64,000 bases of DNA, taken from the NCBI GenBank assembly GCA_965212245.1, contig OZ243107.1:2170001-2234000 (forward strand). Direction: 5' to 3'. Positions within the stretch are counted from its first letter, which is position 1. Each line of letters starts with the position of its first letter. Made by a program: the position numbers and the translations under genes. The notes under the pieces were generated by a model. The model saw only the letters and a list, made by a program, of their open reading frames with translations. It was not told the origin of the DNA and made no database searches. This document shows, piece after piece, positions 42,736 to 51,844 of the stretch. Origin of the DNA: CAKZNE01 sp040222435. Lineage in GTDB: Bacteria > Bacteroidota > Bacteroidia > Flavobacteriales > Schleiferiaceae.

Positions 42736-42769
42736 AACTAAAAATTTAGTTGAACTAATTTTTTAGTTC
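42736..42769. promoter_or_regulatory. tandem palindromic operators for the BlaI-type repressor
   Basis: AACTAAAAATTTAGTT (42736-42751) is palindromic (7-2-7), and GAACTAATTTTTTAGTTC (42752-42769) is palindromic (7-4-7). Both have AACTAA half sites and adjoin exactly. BlaI/MecI sites are dyads of similar form (TACTA/TGTAGTA), so these are probable binding sites. Confidence 0.7.
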
Positions 42770-42797
42770 AAATTTCACCAAAGCCAAAGTGCAGAGC

Positions 42798-42830
42798 ATA
42801 AAAAACCCCTGTGAGAACAGGGGTTTAGAA
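42798..42830 (-). terminator. terminator of the YugP-like gene
   Basis: AAACCCCTGT (42803-42812) pairs with ACAGGGGTTT (42817-42826) around four bases. On the minus strand a T run follows the hairpin, 24 bases after the stop at 42850. Confidence 0.85.
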
Positions 42831-42849
42831 ACTTGTTAAAAATAATTTA

Positions 42850-43536
42850 TCAGTCCCGGCTGCCTAACAGTAACAGTACATAATAGGCTAATTGAGTAAT
42901 AGAGGCTAAAGCCGCTACCAAATAAGTATTGGCAGCTGCGTTCAGAGCATCCTTAGCTTTGTCATGTTCACTGGCAGAGGTAGTGCCGGTATTTTCCAGC
43001 CAAACCAAAGCACGGTTTGAGGCATCATACTCCACCGGCAACGTAACTACCGTAAAAATAGTAATAGCCGACTGCAGAATGATCATGGTCCAGATTACCG
43101 TGGTAAAAGGAAAAATATTCACGGCAAAAGCACCAAACAGCATAGCCAGGAAAATAATATTGATAGCCTTTGAACTGAAACTGACCACTGGTACCATAGC
43201 GGAACGAAATTGCAACCAGCTGTATGCCTGGGCATGCTGCACAGCATGACCACATTCATGAGCAGCTACCGCAGCCGCTGCCACACTATTGCTATTATAT
43301 ACACTTTCACTAAGGTTAACCGTCTTATCTCCGGGATTGTAATGATCTGTCAAGCGTCCCGGAGTAGAGATCACTTTAACATCATCTATATGATTATCCC
43401 GCAACATCTTTTCGGCAATTTCCTTGCCCGTAAGCCCGTTGCTGATCATAACCTTACTGTATTTATTGAATTTGCTTTTAAGGCGAGCCTGTACTATAAA
43501 GCCAATAGCCATAAATGCGATCAAAATGATAAACAT
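42850..43536 (-). CDS. membrane zinc metallopeptidase, YugP-like
   Basis: 228 residues. An N-terminal membrane segment (FIILIAFMAIGFIV), then LTGKEIAEKMLRDNHIDDVKVISTPGRLTDHYNP, the zinc site AAHECGHAVQHAQ (HECGH at residues 93-97), membrane segments near 120-165, and another at the end (LVAALASITQLAYYVLLLLGS). This matches the YugP/PF04298 family, whose substrates are not established. It faces away from surE with its own -7 box. Confidence 0.88.
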   Translation of the reverse strand: MFIILIAFMAIGFIVQARLKSKFNKYSKVMISNGLTGKEIAEKMLRDNHIDDVKVISTPGRLTDHYNPGDKTVNLSESVYNSNSVAAAAVAAHECGHAVQHAQAYSWLQFRSAMVPVVSFSSKAINIIFLAMLFGAFAVNIFPFTTVIWTMIILQSAITIFTVVTLPVEYDASNRALVWLENTGTTSASEHDKAKDALNAAANTYLVAALASITQLAYYVLLLLGSRD

Positions 43537-43559
43537 GTTCTTGAATAATTAGTCCACTT

Positions 43560-43567
43560 CAAAAATA
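43560..43567 (-). promoter_or_regulatory. candidate -7 box of the YugP-like gene
   Basis: On the minus strand TATTTTTG, matching TAnnTTTG, about 23 bases before the ATG at 43536. No TTTG at the standard distance was found. Confidence 0.4.
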
Positions 43568-43625
43568 GCAAATTGCATGCCCGTTCATTGAATGATAGTG
43601 GTTAGTTTTACGAAAAATTGATATT

Positions 43626-44399
43626 ATGGCATCCCAAAAACCGCTCATCCTGGTTTCTAATGACGATGGAATTACTGCCCCCGGGTTACGTAACCTGATC
43701 AAGGTTGTAAATCAATTAGGTGATGTTGTGGTAGTTGCACCGGATGGTCCTCAAAGTGGTAAAGGGCATGCAATAACCATTGATGGAATATTACGCTGTG
43801 ATGAAATCACTATAGACGATGGCCCTCAAACCGAATACAGTTGCAGTGGAACACCCGTGGACTGTGTCAAGCTGGCAGTAAATGTAGTCCTTGACCGTAA
43901 GCCAGACCTGGTAGTGTCAGGGATTAATCACGGCAGTAATTCCTCTATCAATGTGATATATTCCGGAACCATGTCAGCGGCTGTAGAAGGTTCTTTGGAA
44001 GGTATCCCCGCCATTGGATTTTCACTTTGTGATTATAGTTGGGAAGCCAATTTTGAAGAAGCCCATGCTGCCATACGATCACTGTGCGAAAAGGTGCTTG
44101 ATGAAGGCTTGCCCAAAGGTGTCTGTTTAAATGTAAATATTCCCAAATACTCTGATAAGCCGTACCGCGGTATAAAAGTGTGCCGGCAGGCCCGTGCCAA
44201 TTGGGAAGAAGAATTTGACAGCCGCAGGGATCCGCGAGAACGTAATTACTACTGGCTTACCGGAAAATTTGTTAATTATGATAAAGGTGAGGACACGGAT
44301 GAATGGGCTTTAGCCAATTATTTCATTTCAGTTGTACCGGTAAATAGTGACGTTACGGCTCACGCTATGATACCATCGTTAAACGAATGGGATATGTAA
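43626..44399 (+). CDS. surE: 5'/3'-nucleotidase SurE
   Basis: 257 residues, full length. Motifs SNDDGITAPGLRNL (metal-binding Asp pair), VAPDGPQSGKGHAIT, the CSGTPVDCVKLA block, and SGINHGSNSSINVIYSGTMSAAVEG. SurE hydrolyses nucleoside monophosphates under metal dependence. The C-terminal region (VVPVNSDVTAHAMIPSL) ends the conserved domain. It forms a run with a small membrane protein, lpxB and a SpoIID-domain gene. Confidence 0.95.
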   Translation: MASQKPLILVSNDDGITAPGLRNLIKVVNQLGDVVVVAPDGPQSGKGHAITIDGILRCDEITIDDGPQTEYSCSGTPVDCVKLAVNVVLDRKPDLVVSGINHGSNSSINVIYSGTMSAAVEGSLEGIPAIGFSLCDYSWEANFEEAHAAIRSLCEKVLDEGLPKGVCLNVNIPKYSDKPYRGIKVCRQARANWEEEFDSRRDPRERNYYWLTGKFVNYDKGEDTDEWALANYFISVVPVNSDVTAHAMIPSLNEWDM

Positions 44400-44448
44400 T
44401 CCAATAATTTGCTTTAGTTCCCGTTTTGTTTCATTCCAAGTTTATTTC

Positions 44449-44742
44449 ATGAAAAAAAGAATTTCACCACAATGGATAGTGGGTTTGATAACAGGTACCA
44501 TCATGCCTGTTCTGGGTATTTTTCTGGTATTGGATGCCCGTCCTGAATTAGTAGGGTTGCAACGTTTTGAGGGAGAGATCGTAAAGCATGTAAACACTCA
44601 GATCATCACACTGGGCATCATTATCAATGCGGCACTTTTCTTTATTTTCCTGCAATTCAATAAAGAGGAAATCAGTAAGGGTATACTCTTCGCCAGTGTG
44701 ATATATCTCATCCTCATATTTGTTTACAGGTTTGTGTTATAA
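44449..44742 (+). CDS. small three-segment membrane protein, unknown function
   Basis: 97 residues with membrane segments near 10-27 (WIVGLITGTIMPVLGIFLV), 50-70 (IITLGIIINAALFFIFLQF) and 80-97 (FASVIYLILIFVYRFVL). No motif I can name. It lies between surE and lpxB on the same strand, and I recall similar small ORFs at this position in other Flavobacteriia, but this is from memory. No evidence for function. Confidence 0.65.
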   Translation: MKKRISPQWIVGLITGTIMPVLGIFLVLDARPELVGLQRFEGEIVKHVNTQIITLGIIINAALFFIFLQFNKEEISKGILFASVIYLILIFVYRFVL

Positions 44743-44810
44743 ACTTATCTGAAGCCTGGTTTTACTGAAGTTCAGCTTTTCTAATTTTAAGTCTTAATTA
44801 AGCTTAGCGC

Positions 44811-45923
44811 GTGAAGTATTATATCATAGCCGGTGAAGCCAGTGGTGACCTGCATGGCAGTAACCTGATGAAGGCCCTGAAGGAAAAAGATCCGCAGGCT
44901 CAATTCAGAGTATGGGGAGGCGATCGCATGGCGGCAGAAGACGGAAGGTTGGTGAAGCACTTTAAAGACCTGGCCTTTATGGGGTTTATTGAGGTGATCA
45001 TGAACCTGCGCACCATATTAGGTAATCTGCGCTTTTGTAAAAGAGACCTGGATGCTTACCAACCAGATGTACTAATCCTTATTGACTATCCTGGTTTTAA
45101 CTTACGCATGGCAGAATATGCCCATTTAAAAGGCTATAAAGTTATATACTATATATCACCACAAATATGGGCGTGGAAGCAAAGCCGGGTCCATAAGATC
45201 AAACGTACCGTAGACCGGATGCTTTGCATCCTGCCTTTTGAAAAGGATTTTTATGCCGGCTTTAATTATGAGGTAGACTTTGTAGGTCATCCGCTGATTG
45301 ATGCCATAGACGGGAGAGTGGAATTTGACCCTGAACAAAGGAAGGAAGAGCTGGGCTTATCCGATAAACCCGTTATAGCAGTACTGCCTGGTAGTCGACA
45401 GCAGGAGATCAAAATCATGCTGCCTATAATGTTGAAAGCAGCCACAAAAAAAGAAGAGTATCAGGTAGTGATTGCAGCTGCACCTTCCCAGGACCGTGGT
45501 TTTTATGAAGAAATAATAGGGAATTATCAAGTAAGTATTGTGGAAGGTAAGACATATGACTTATTGGAAATTTCAGAGGCTGCTTTAGTGACTTCCGGCA
45601 CAGCTACACTGGAAACAGCTTTGTTTAAAGTTCCTGAGGTAGTGTGTTATAAAGGAAGTTGGATGTCATACTGGATTGCGCGACAGCTGGTGAAAGTAAA
45701 TTACATATCACTGGTGAACCTTATAATGGATAAGGAAGTGGTTACGGAGCTGATTCAGATCGATATGAATCCTGGAAGAATTGAAAAGGAACTGGATCGT
45801 TGTTTGAAGGGTGATCATCGCGATAAGCTGTTGCATCAATACAGTGAATTAATAGAAAAGCTGGGTGGGACCGGAGCCTCTGCACAAGCTGCCGGAATTA
45901 TCTCAGAAGAGTTAGGCTTATGA
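44811..45923 (+). CDS. lpxB: lipid-A-disaccharide synthase
   Basis: 370 residues from GTG 44811, directly at the start of the conserved KYYIIAGEASGDLHGSNLMKALK block. The enzyme joins UDP-2,3-diacylglucosamine and lipid X in the Raetz pathway. Further motifs are WGGDRMAAEDG, FMGFIEVIMNLRTI, VLILIDYPGFNLRMA, YYISPQIWAWKQSR, VGHPLID and LPGSRQQEIK, then VTSGTATLETALF and the C-terminal VNYISLVNLIMDKEVVTELIQ. Full length. Its stop overlaps the SpoIID-domain gene as ATGA. Confidence 0.95.
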   Translation: MKYYIIAGEASGDLHGSNLMKALKEKDPQAQFRVWGGDRMAAEDGRLVKHFKDLAFMGFIEVIMNLRTILGNLRFCKRDLDAYQPDVLILIDYPGFNLRMAEYAHLKGYKVIYYISPQIWAWKQSRVHKIKRTVDRMLCILPFEKDFYAGFNYEVDFVGHPLIDAIDGRVEFDPEQRKEELGLSDKPVIAVLPGSRQQEIKIMLPIMLKAATKKEEYQVVIAAAPSQDRGFYEEIIGNYQVSIVEGKTYDLLEISEAALVTSGTATLETALFKVPEVVCYKGSWMSYWIARQLVKVNYISLVNLIMDKEVVTELIQIDMNPGRIEKELDRCLKGDHRDKLLHQYSELIEKLGGTGASAQAAGIISEELGL

Positions 45924-47116
45924 AAATAATTCTGGGTTTAGTATGTATGTTGACCACACTCGTTTCGTATAGCATAGAGCTTAAGGTACGGCTATACTCA
46001 GATATGAACGTGGACAAGGTGATCGTTACACCGGACACGGGTTTATATTACCTGGTAGCCTTAAATGAGGATATGCAACTCATTGATACGGTATATGACA
46101 TTTTTGACCGGGATAGTATCCGCACACTCTACTTTAACCGTGATGGTAAAAATGTAAGTATTAGCCGGAGTAATGAAAAGGTTGGCGAGTTCAATGCCCT
46201 CCGCCTGATAAGCGCGGCCTCCTGCAAAGAGTTCAGGATTGAAGCCAACGGGCGTGGCCGTATTTATCAGGATGATTTGCAGATACGTGTATACGAAGGC
46301 CATCTCCAGGTGGTAAATGTGGTGGATATAGAAAAGTACGTGGCCGGAGTGGTGGAAAGTGAAGGAGGTCACGTAGCCGAACTTGAGTATTTTAAAGCTC
46401 AGGCAGTTTTAGCCCGTACCTTTGCTTTAAAGAACCTGAATAAACACCTCAGTCATGGGTATAACCTGAAGGATGATGTAACCTCCCAGGTCTATTTCTC
46501 CAAATGTCATTACAAAAACAGCGATATTATTAAAGAGGCGGTAGACTGCACAGCCGATACGGTTGTGGTAACCGAAGACTGCAATCCTATTTTGGGCGTT
46601 TTTCATGCCAATAGTGGCGGACAAACGGTGGGTTCTGAGCATGCATGGCTTACCTCTCTGTATTATTTGCAACCTAAGCAGGATAGTTTTAGCGTAGGTG
46701 TGGGCAGTTATAAATGGGAAAAAAAGATCAGTAAAAATGAATTTTATGCGTTTTATGCCCGCTCCTTAAAAGTAGCTAATGATGTAGGACTTCATAAAGC
46801 CATTCTCAATTTTGAACAGCCCAGCCGAAAAGCCTATTTTGAATACAAAGGAAAACGCTTAAAACTCACACGGGTAAGAAGGCAGTATAATTTAAGATCT
46901 ACGTATTTCACTCTTCGTGAAAGTGGTAGTTATGTTATCTTACAAGGACGTGGATATGGTCATGGAGTTGGTCTTTCACAAGATGGGGCTATTGAAATGT
47001 CAAAACGGGGATACAGTTACCAGGAAATCCTTCAATTTTATTTTAATGGGATAGAGCTGGAGGCTGCTACCCATATTATTGACCCTCAACCAGAGAGTCT
47101 GATTGTTTTGGATTAG
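45920..47116 (+). CDS. secreted SpoIID/LytB-domain protein
   Basis: 398 residues with a signal peptide (IILGLVCMLTTLVSYS). The SpoIID/LytB domain lies in the middle: VNVVDIEKYVAGVVESEGGHVAELEYFKAQAVLARTFAL, CKHG-like HLSHGYNLKDDVTSQVYFS, FHANSGGQTVGSEHAW and the C-terminal GRGYGHGVGLSQDGAIEMSKRG. Family members are peptidoglycan lytic transglycosylases or amidase enhancers; SpoIID itself cleaves glycan strands lacking stem peptides. No sporulation here, so a general cell-wall role is likely. Overlaps lpxB by four bases, implying translational coupling. Confidence 0.88.
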   Translation: MKIILGLVCMLTTLVSYSIELKVRLYSDMNVDKVIVTPDTGLYYLVALNEDMQLIDTVYDIFDRDSIRTLYFNRDGKNVSISRSNEKVGEFNALRLISAASCKEFRIEANGRGRIYQDDLQIRVYEGHLQVVNVVDIEKYVAGVVESEGGHVAELEYFKAQAVLARTFALKNLNKHLSHGYNLKDDVTSQVYFSKCHYKNSDIIKEAVDCTADTVVVTEDCNPILGVFHANSGGQTVGSEHAWLTSLYYLQPKQDSFSVGVGSYKWEKKISKNEFYAFYARSLKVANDVGLHKAILNFEQPSRKAYFEYKGKRLKLTRVRRQYNLRSTYFTLRESGSYVILQGRGYGHGVGLSQDGAIEMSKRGYSYQEILQFYFNGIELEAATHIIDPQPESLIVLD

Positions 47117-47248
47117 ATAAAATCCTCTTCTTTTTAAAGCTTATAGCTCTAAATACCTTATTAGTAGTCGGTTTCATTGTCTTTAAATTTATCCATTAAG
47201 GTTAGTGTTTAATTGCTAAATTGCATATAGTAATTGTACTATAAAACC

Positions 47249-49924
47249 ATGCCCAGACCACTCCTTTCCACTCTGACATTTATTGTCTTTAATATATCAT
47301 TCGTTTATGCTCAAGGGTTAGACTCTATCTATATACAACCTCAGGAGTATGAGCTTGAAACGTTTAACTTTAGTTCTACTCTCATTTCTGATCCGGAAAT
47401 AGATGAGCTTTTATCTGATTATGTTATATATGACGTTGATTTCAGCGACATTAATGATTTTATTTCTTCCTCTGGAGAGATGAAAAACTTCAACATAAGT
47501 TTTGACGGCAACACAGTAAATTTTAAGCTTAGAAGTAATGATCTCAGGGCGTTAAACTGTATGTATGTTCATTTTGATAATAATGAAATGATAGAGGAAG
47601 TGAGAGACCCTGATTTGGAAAAGGAGAATGGGGAAAGAATTATTCAATTTAAAGGTTTTACCAATGATAATCCCGTTGAACACGCGAGACTAACCATCAA
47701 TTCTGATAATTTCTGGGGTTATATTAGCTTTTTCCAGGAAGAGGTCATGCGTTATCGAATGTTTGAGAATTTATACGAGTTCTTAAAATCCAAGGGAGTT
47801 GAAAACATACCTCCTGAGTATCAAGATATGTTGGTTTCTTATTTACCTGAAAACCTTACCGGTGAAAGTATGGGTTCATGTATGGAACCGGAAATTACTA
47901 TCTCAGAAGATGACAAGGGCAAGGCAGGCTATCTTGACGCCTGTACACCTAAAGTACTAAATATAGCGGCTGCAGGAGATTACGAGTTTTACCAATTATA
48001 CGGTACTCCAAACGGATACAATAGGATATTATCCATATTAAATCATGCGGAAGGTATATATACAGAAACATTTAACCTGGCCTTTAATGTGGTTAAACTG
48101 GTTTCTCAATCTTCAAGCAACCAACCATATACCAGCCACTGGGCCGAAACCCGGGTAACGGAATTCAAAACCTACTGGGGTAATACTATGCCGAATTATG
48201 GGGAGGATGCTAAAATTCTATTTTCGGGATTAAATCGCTTTAAGAGACGAGATTACAATGGTAATGTAAGAAATGATGTAGTAGGTCGAGTTTATGAAAT
48301 TGGTGTGATTTGCAGCGCTTTTGATTACCAATATGCATTAATATCAAATTCTACAGACCCTCTGACTCCGGCTCATGAAATTGGTCATCTTTTTGGAGCG
48401 ATCCATATAGATGGTAATTCATTGGAATGTCAGGATAGCGAGGTTGGAATGATGTGCCAAGTGTCCGGAAGAGAATTGACTTTTGAAGATCAGTCGATTG
48501 ATAAAATAACGGAGCATATAAATGACTATGGTTTATGCCTTGATGATTATATGGGAGGCGGAAATAACTCCGATTGGCTGAAATCGTGGACCAATCAAAC
48601 AGATAACAGATGGCTGGGTTTCTGGTACCTTGGTGCAGGAACCTATCTGAGTGATGATTTTGACGGAGATGGAGAAGATGAATTATTCACAGCAGGAGAT
48701 AGCCCGGGTTGGGCCATGTTGCAAGATTTTATATGTTCTCCGGGTTTTGACTGGGAATACAAATGGAGCAATATGGGTATCGGGTCAATCGGTTTCTGGA
48801 ACCTGGGCAATTTTCAACAATTTAACTCAGGAGATTTTGATGGCGATGGAGCAGCCGAACTTTTCTCCATGTCTTTTGCTTCTATCTCCACAAATTTCTG
48901 GGCTATGGTGCAAAGTTATAATACGTCCAGCCATACATGGGATTACCGGTGGAGTAATATGGGAGATGGGAAAATAGATAACGTAAGTATAGATAAGGAT
49001 AACTTTAATACTATAGGAGATTTTGATGGTGACGGCAAGGATGAGTTATTTATGGCTTCTGAAAGTACATCCTGGTTATTTGATCTTGAAAATGGCAGCT
49101 TCAACCTTAAAACGTCCGGATCAGGTATTCCTAATCACGATGATGCCAATACAGTAATATTAACCGGTTATTTTTCTCAAGCGTTAAAACAGGAACTTCT
49201 GGTGTTTGAGGGAACCAGCGTGTATTTAATAGGATTAAATAGTTCCAATAATGCCTGGAACCTGGTTTGGTATCAACCCGGTGGAGGGAATGTATTTGGT
49301 GGTCAATCGGTTTTACCTGTCTCAAAAAACAGAGTAGTATCCGGAGCCTTTGATTACGATGGAAAAGACGAGGTCATCATTCTTGATCAGGCAGCTGCTT
49401 CTTTTGACTTTAACGGTACTGACTTTCAGTGTAACTGGAAAAATTATTCCAATGGCTATTTGAACGATTGGAATACCACCGGTTTTGGTAATTCATACTT
49501 TACGGTAAATAATCCTACTTTTCAGGATGGGGTGGATCATATAATGGCTTTTAAAACTAATTTTCAGAATAATACATTAAGGATTGAAAAAGTATCTATG
49601 TTTAAGGGAGGGTTAGATGCCAGTAAAAAATGGGAAGGCTCTAATCCTCAGGATCTAGAATCTTCTGATAATGATAATGTATTTATCTTTCCAAATCCTG
49701 CCAATCACATCATCAACATAGAATATAAAGATGGCTTTTCAGAAGGAGATATACTTCAGGTTTTAAGCTTTAATGGAAAAGTAGTGTCAAGCTATGATTT
49801 AAACGGAGAATCTTCCCAAATCAACAGCACTGATTTGGTGGATGGTATTTATTTTCTCAGGTTTAGAGTTGATGGTACCCGATGGTATACATCTAAGGTC
49901 ATGATTAGGAATTCTATAAAATAG
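47249..49924 (+). CDS. secreted metzincin protease with FG-GAP-type repeats and T9SS tail
   Basis: 891 residues from ATG 47249 (a TTG five codons upstream is less likely), with signal peptide RPLLSTLTFIVFNISFVYAQ. An N-terminal propeptide-like part is followed by the metalloprotease domain; the zinc motif TPAHEIGHLFGAIH has HExxHxxGxxH at 376-386, and the Met-turn-like VGMMCQVSG is downstream. Beyond about residue 460 are FG-GAP/VCBS-like calcium-binding repeats (DDFDGDGEDELFTAG, GDFDGDGAAELF, GDFDGDGKDELFMA, FDYDGKDEVII). The last 75 residues are a T9SS sorting domain (VFIFPNPANHIINIEY...VDGIYFLRFR). Probably an outer-surface or secreted peptidase acting on proteins. Confidence 0.88.
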   Translation: MPRPLLSTLTFIVFNISFVYAQGLDSIYIQPQEYELETFNFSSTLISDPEIDELLSDYVIYDVDFSDINDFISSSGEMKNFNISFDGNTVNFKLRSNDLRALNCMYVHFDNNEMIEEVRDPDLEKENGERIIQFKGFTNDNPVEHARLTINSDNFWGYISFFQEEVMRYRMFENLYEFLKSKGVENIPPEYQDMLVSYLPENLTGESMGSCMEPEITISEDDKGKAGYLDACTPKVLNIAAAGDYEFYQLYGTPNGYNRILSILNHAEGIYTETFNLAFNVVKLVSQSSSNQPYTSHWAETRVTEFKTYWGNTMPNYGEDAKILFSGLNRFKRRDYNGNVRNDVVGRVYEIGVICSAFDYQYALISNSTDPLTPAHEIGHLFGAIHIDGNSLECQDSEVGMMCQVSGRELTFEDQSIDKITEHINDYGLCLDDYMGGGNNSDWLKSWTNQTDNRWLGFWYLGAGTYLSDDFDGDGEDELFTAGDSPGWAMLQDFICSPGFDWEYKWSNMGIGSIGFWNLGNFQQFNSGDFDGDGAAELFSMSFASISTNFWAMVQSYNTSSHTWDYRWSNMGDGKIDNVSIDKDNFNTIGDFDGDGKDELFMASESTSWLFDLENGSFNLKTSGSGIPNHDDANTVILTGYFSQALKQELLVFEGTSVYLIGLNSSNNAWNLVWYQPGGGNVFGGQSVLPVSKNRVVSGAFDYDGKDEVIILDQAAASFDFNGTDFQCNWKNYSNGYLNDWNTTGFGNSYFTVNNPTFQDGVDHIMAFKTNFQNNTLRIEKVSMFKGGLDASKKWEGSNPQDLESSDNDNVFIFPNPANHIINIEYKDGFSEGDILQVLSFNGKVVSSYDLNGESSQINSTDLVDGIYFLRFRVDGTRWYTSKVMIRNSIK

Positions 49925-49930
49925 TATGAA

Positions 49931-50431
49931 ATGAAAAAATGGTATTTCCTACTCACAATCTGTCTGGGGTTGTCAGGCTGTAGTAAAGATGAAGAAAACT
50001 GCCAGATAAATCCAAAATTGAAAAGTGGTGATTTATTGGGCACTTGGTATGAAAGGGAACGGACTGAAGAAACAGGTTTTGGAGGGACGGTTTATTTTGG
50101 GTTCACCTTACAGCCAGATTCTTTTTTTATGAAACGTTACACTTATACTGATGCAGCTTCATCATTTCCCCCTTGTGATAAATTTTATTGGAATGATTAT
50201 ATGATGGGGGAGTATTATATTAGTAATAATCGGATGTATCTTAACGGGCTTTTTACAGACAGTACTTTTTCTGAACCGATTGATAGTTTCCAATGCCCAA
50301 CTCATAAAATTGGGGGTAAGTACAAATTGGAAATGGTAATCTCAAAGAAATGTGAAAAAGAGTGGGTTTTCAGAACGGTTGGTAAAGAAGGTGGTTTTGG
50401 CGAACCTATACAAATGATTACCATGGATTAA
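49931..50431 (+). CDS. lipoprotein of unknown function
   Basis: 166 residues. Signal peptide WYFLLTICLGL then lipobox SGC, and an acidic mature start SKDEEN that resembles flavobacterial surface-export signals. The remainder is aromatic and beta-rich (GTWYERERTEETGFGGTVYFGFTLQPDSFF), like lipocalin-type small lipoproteins, but I cannot assign a family. Six bases after the protease gene, so almost certainly cotranscribed; possibly an immunity or accessory protein, which is speculation. Convergent with tolC-like gene. Confidence 0.7.
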   Translation: MKKWYFLLTICLGLSGCSKDEENCQINPKLKSGDLLGTWYERERTEETGFGGTVYFGFTLQPDSFFMKRYTYTDAASSFPPCDKFYWNDYMMGEYYISNNRMYLNGLFTDSTFSEPIDSFQCPTHKIGGKYKLEMVISKKCEKEWVFRTVGKEGGFGEPIQMITMD

Positions 50432-50437
50432 TTTTTT

Positions 50438-51844
50438 CTATTGCGGATTAAATGTTTCTCCCAGCGCATATTTGGTTTTCACTTTAGCCACCTGGTTCTT
50501 AGAAAGTAGTTCGATCAGTTTAACTCTTGAATTGATATAGGCGGATTCCCGGGAATTCACCATAAACAGCGAACTTTCCCCGGCTTCAAACATGGTACGC
50601 TCCCCGTTCAATAAGCTGGCATAATCATTCACCGTCCGGTCCATAATTCCGATCTGGGTAAGTGTAGTTTGCCACTCATTAAAAGATGATCGTAATTTAT
50701 ACTGAATATCCTGCCGCTTAACGGCCAGTCCAAACTCGGCTTCCCGTATCTTCAGGCGGGTTAATTTAAGTGCGCCACGTTCTTTTCGTAAAAAAAGGGG
50801 AATTCCGAAGGAAATGCCCCACTGGTAATTGTTGGTGGTAAACTGTGATAAAGTTTCATCACCTGTCGGTTGGGTCAAAAGGTTGTACTTAAGGTCTAGG
50901 GTTGGTTTAAGCTGTTCACGCTTAAGTCGCTCATCAACTTTCAACTCATTTATTTTCAATTGATTTTTAAGTATTTCAGGATGTTCTTCCGGTAAGCCTG
51001 AAGTAAAAGAGAGCGTATCCAGTGCCGGGTCCGGTAAGGTAGTAAGGTTTCGTATTTCTGCATCGTCAGGCGTAGTTTGCGGCCCTATTTCCAGCGGAAT
51101 ATTTCCACCTTCCCATAAGTATACTGACACCAGTTCTTTAGCATTTTCCGCCCTCATTTCAGCTTCCTGCTTTGCCAATAAGCGATTTTGAACCTGTATC
51201 CCAGCCTCAAGTGTGTCAATATAAGGGCGGTCGCCCAATATGGCAGTTGATTTAACAGCCTGTAACCGATCCATAGCTACAGAATAGGCATCCTCATACA
51301 CTTGCTGAACATGATATGCCTCAAACCAACTCCAATAAGCTCTGGCGGCTTCCAGCAGGAGTTCATTCAACAATATCTGACGTTCGGCAATGGTGCTTTC
51401 GCGGTAGATCTTTGCTTTTTTCAAGTCAGCTCTGCGCTGATCGATGAACAGGCGTTGCCCTACCGGAAGGGATACCCCGGCATACCAAAGTCCTGCATCA
51501 GTGGTTGAGTTTTCAGGGTTGAGGTAAATACCATCATTTTGCTCAAAGCCACCTTTAAACTCCAAACCAAACCAAGTAGGTACTTTTAAACCACTATCCC
51601 AAAGCCGGTAATAGGTTTTTCCATCAAAATACTTTTGATTGGCTTCACTAAATACTTTGGGATCAAAAGCTCCTCTGGATCCCATCAAATTAGCTTCACC
51701 ACGCTCAAGGGCCAGATCTGCCTGCATAGCCAGGGGATGCTGCTGGCGCACCTGTTCCATAAACTGGCTGAAGGTGAAGATGGTTTCCTGGCTCCATGCG
51801 GCTGAGCTCAAGATCAATAGAACTACAATAAATAATTGCTTCAT
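50438..51844 (-). CDS. TolC-family outer membrane factor
   Basis: 468 residues with signal peptide FIVVLLILSSAAWSQ. Long helical segments typical of TolC follow in two homologous halves (e.g. MQADLALERGEANLMGSRGAFDPKVFSEA, and KNQLKINELKVDERLKREQLKPTLDLKYNLL with WGISFGIPLFLRKERGALK). It should form a trimeric outer-membrane exit duct. It is the last gene of the ABC - HlyD - TolC operon; the HlyD stop overlaps its start by four bases. The cargo of the system is unknown. Confidence 0.9.
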   Translation of the reverse strand: MKQLFIVVLLILSSAAWSQETIFTFSQFMEQVRQQHPLAMQADLALERGEANLMGSRGAFDPKVFSEANQKYFDGKTYYRLWDSGLKVPTWFGLEFKGGFEQNDGIYLNPENSTTDAGLWYAGVSLPVGQRLFIDQRRADLKKAKIYRESTIAERQILLNELLLEAARAYWSWFEAYHVQQVYEDAYSVAMDRLQAVKSTAILGDRPYIDTLEAGIQVQNRLLAKQEAEMRAENAKELVSVYLWEGGNIPLEIGPQTTPDDAEIRNLTTLPDPALDTLSFTSGLPEEHPEILKNQLKINELKVDERLKREQLKPTLDLKYNLLTQPTGDETLSQFTTNNYQWGISFGIPLFLRKERGALKLTRLKIREAEFGLAVKRQDIQYKLRSSFNEWQTTLTQIGIMDRTVNDYASLLNGERTMFEAGESSLFMVNSRESAYINSRVKLIELLSKNQVAKVKTKYALGETFNPQ

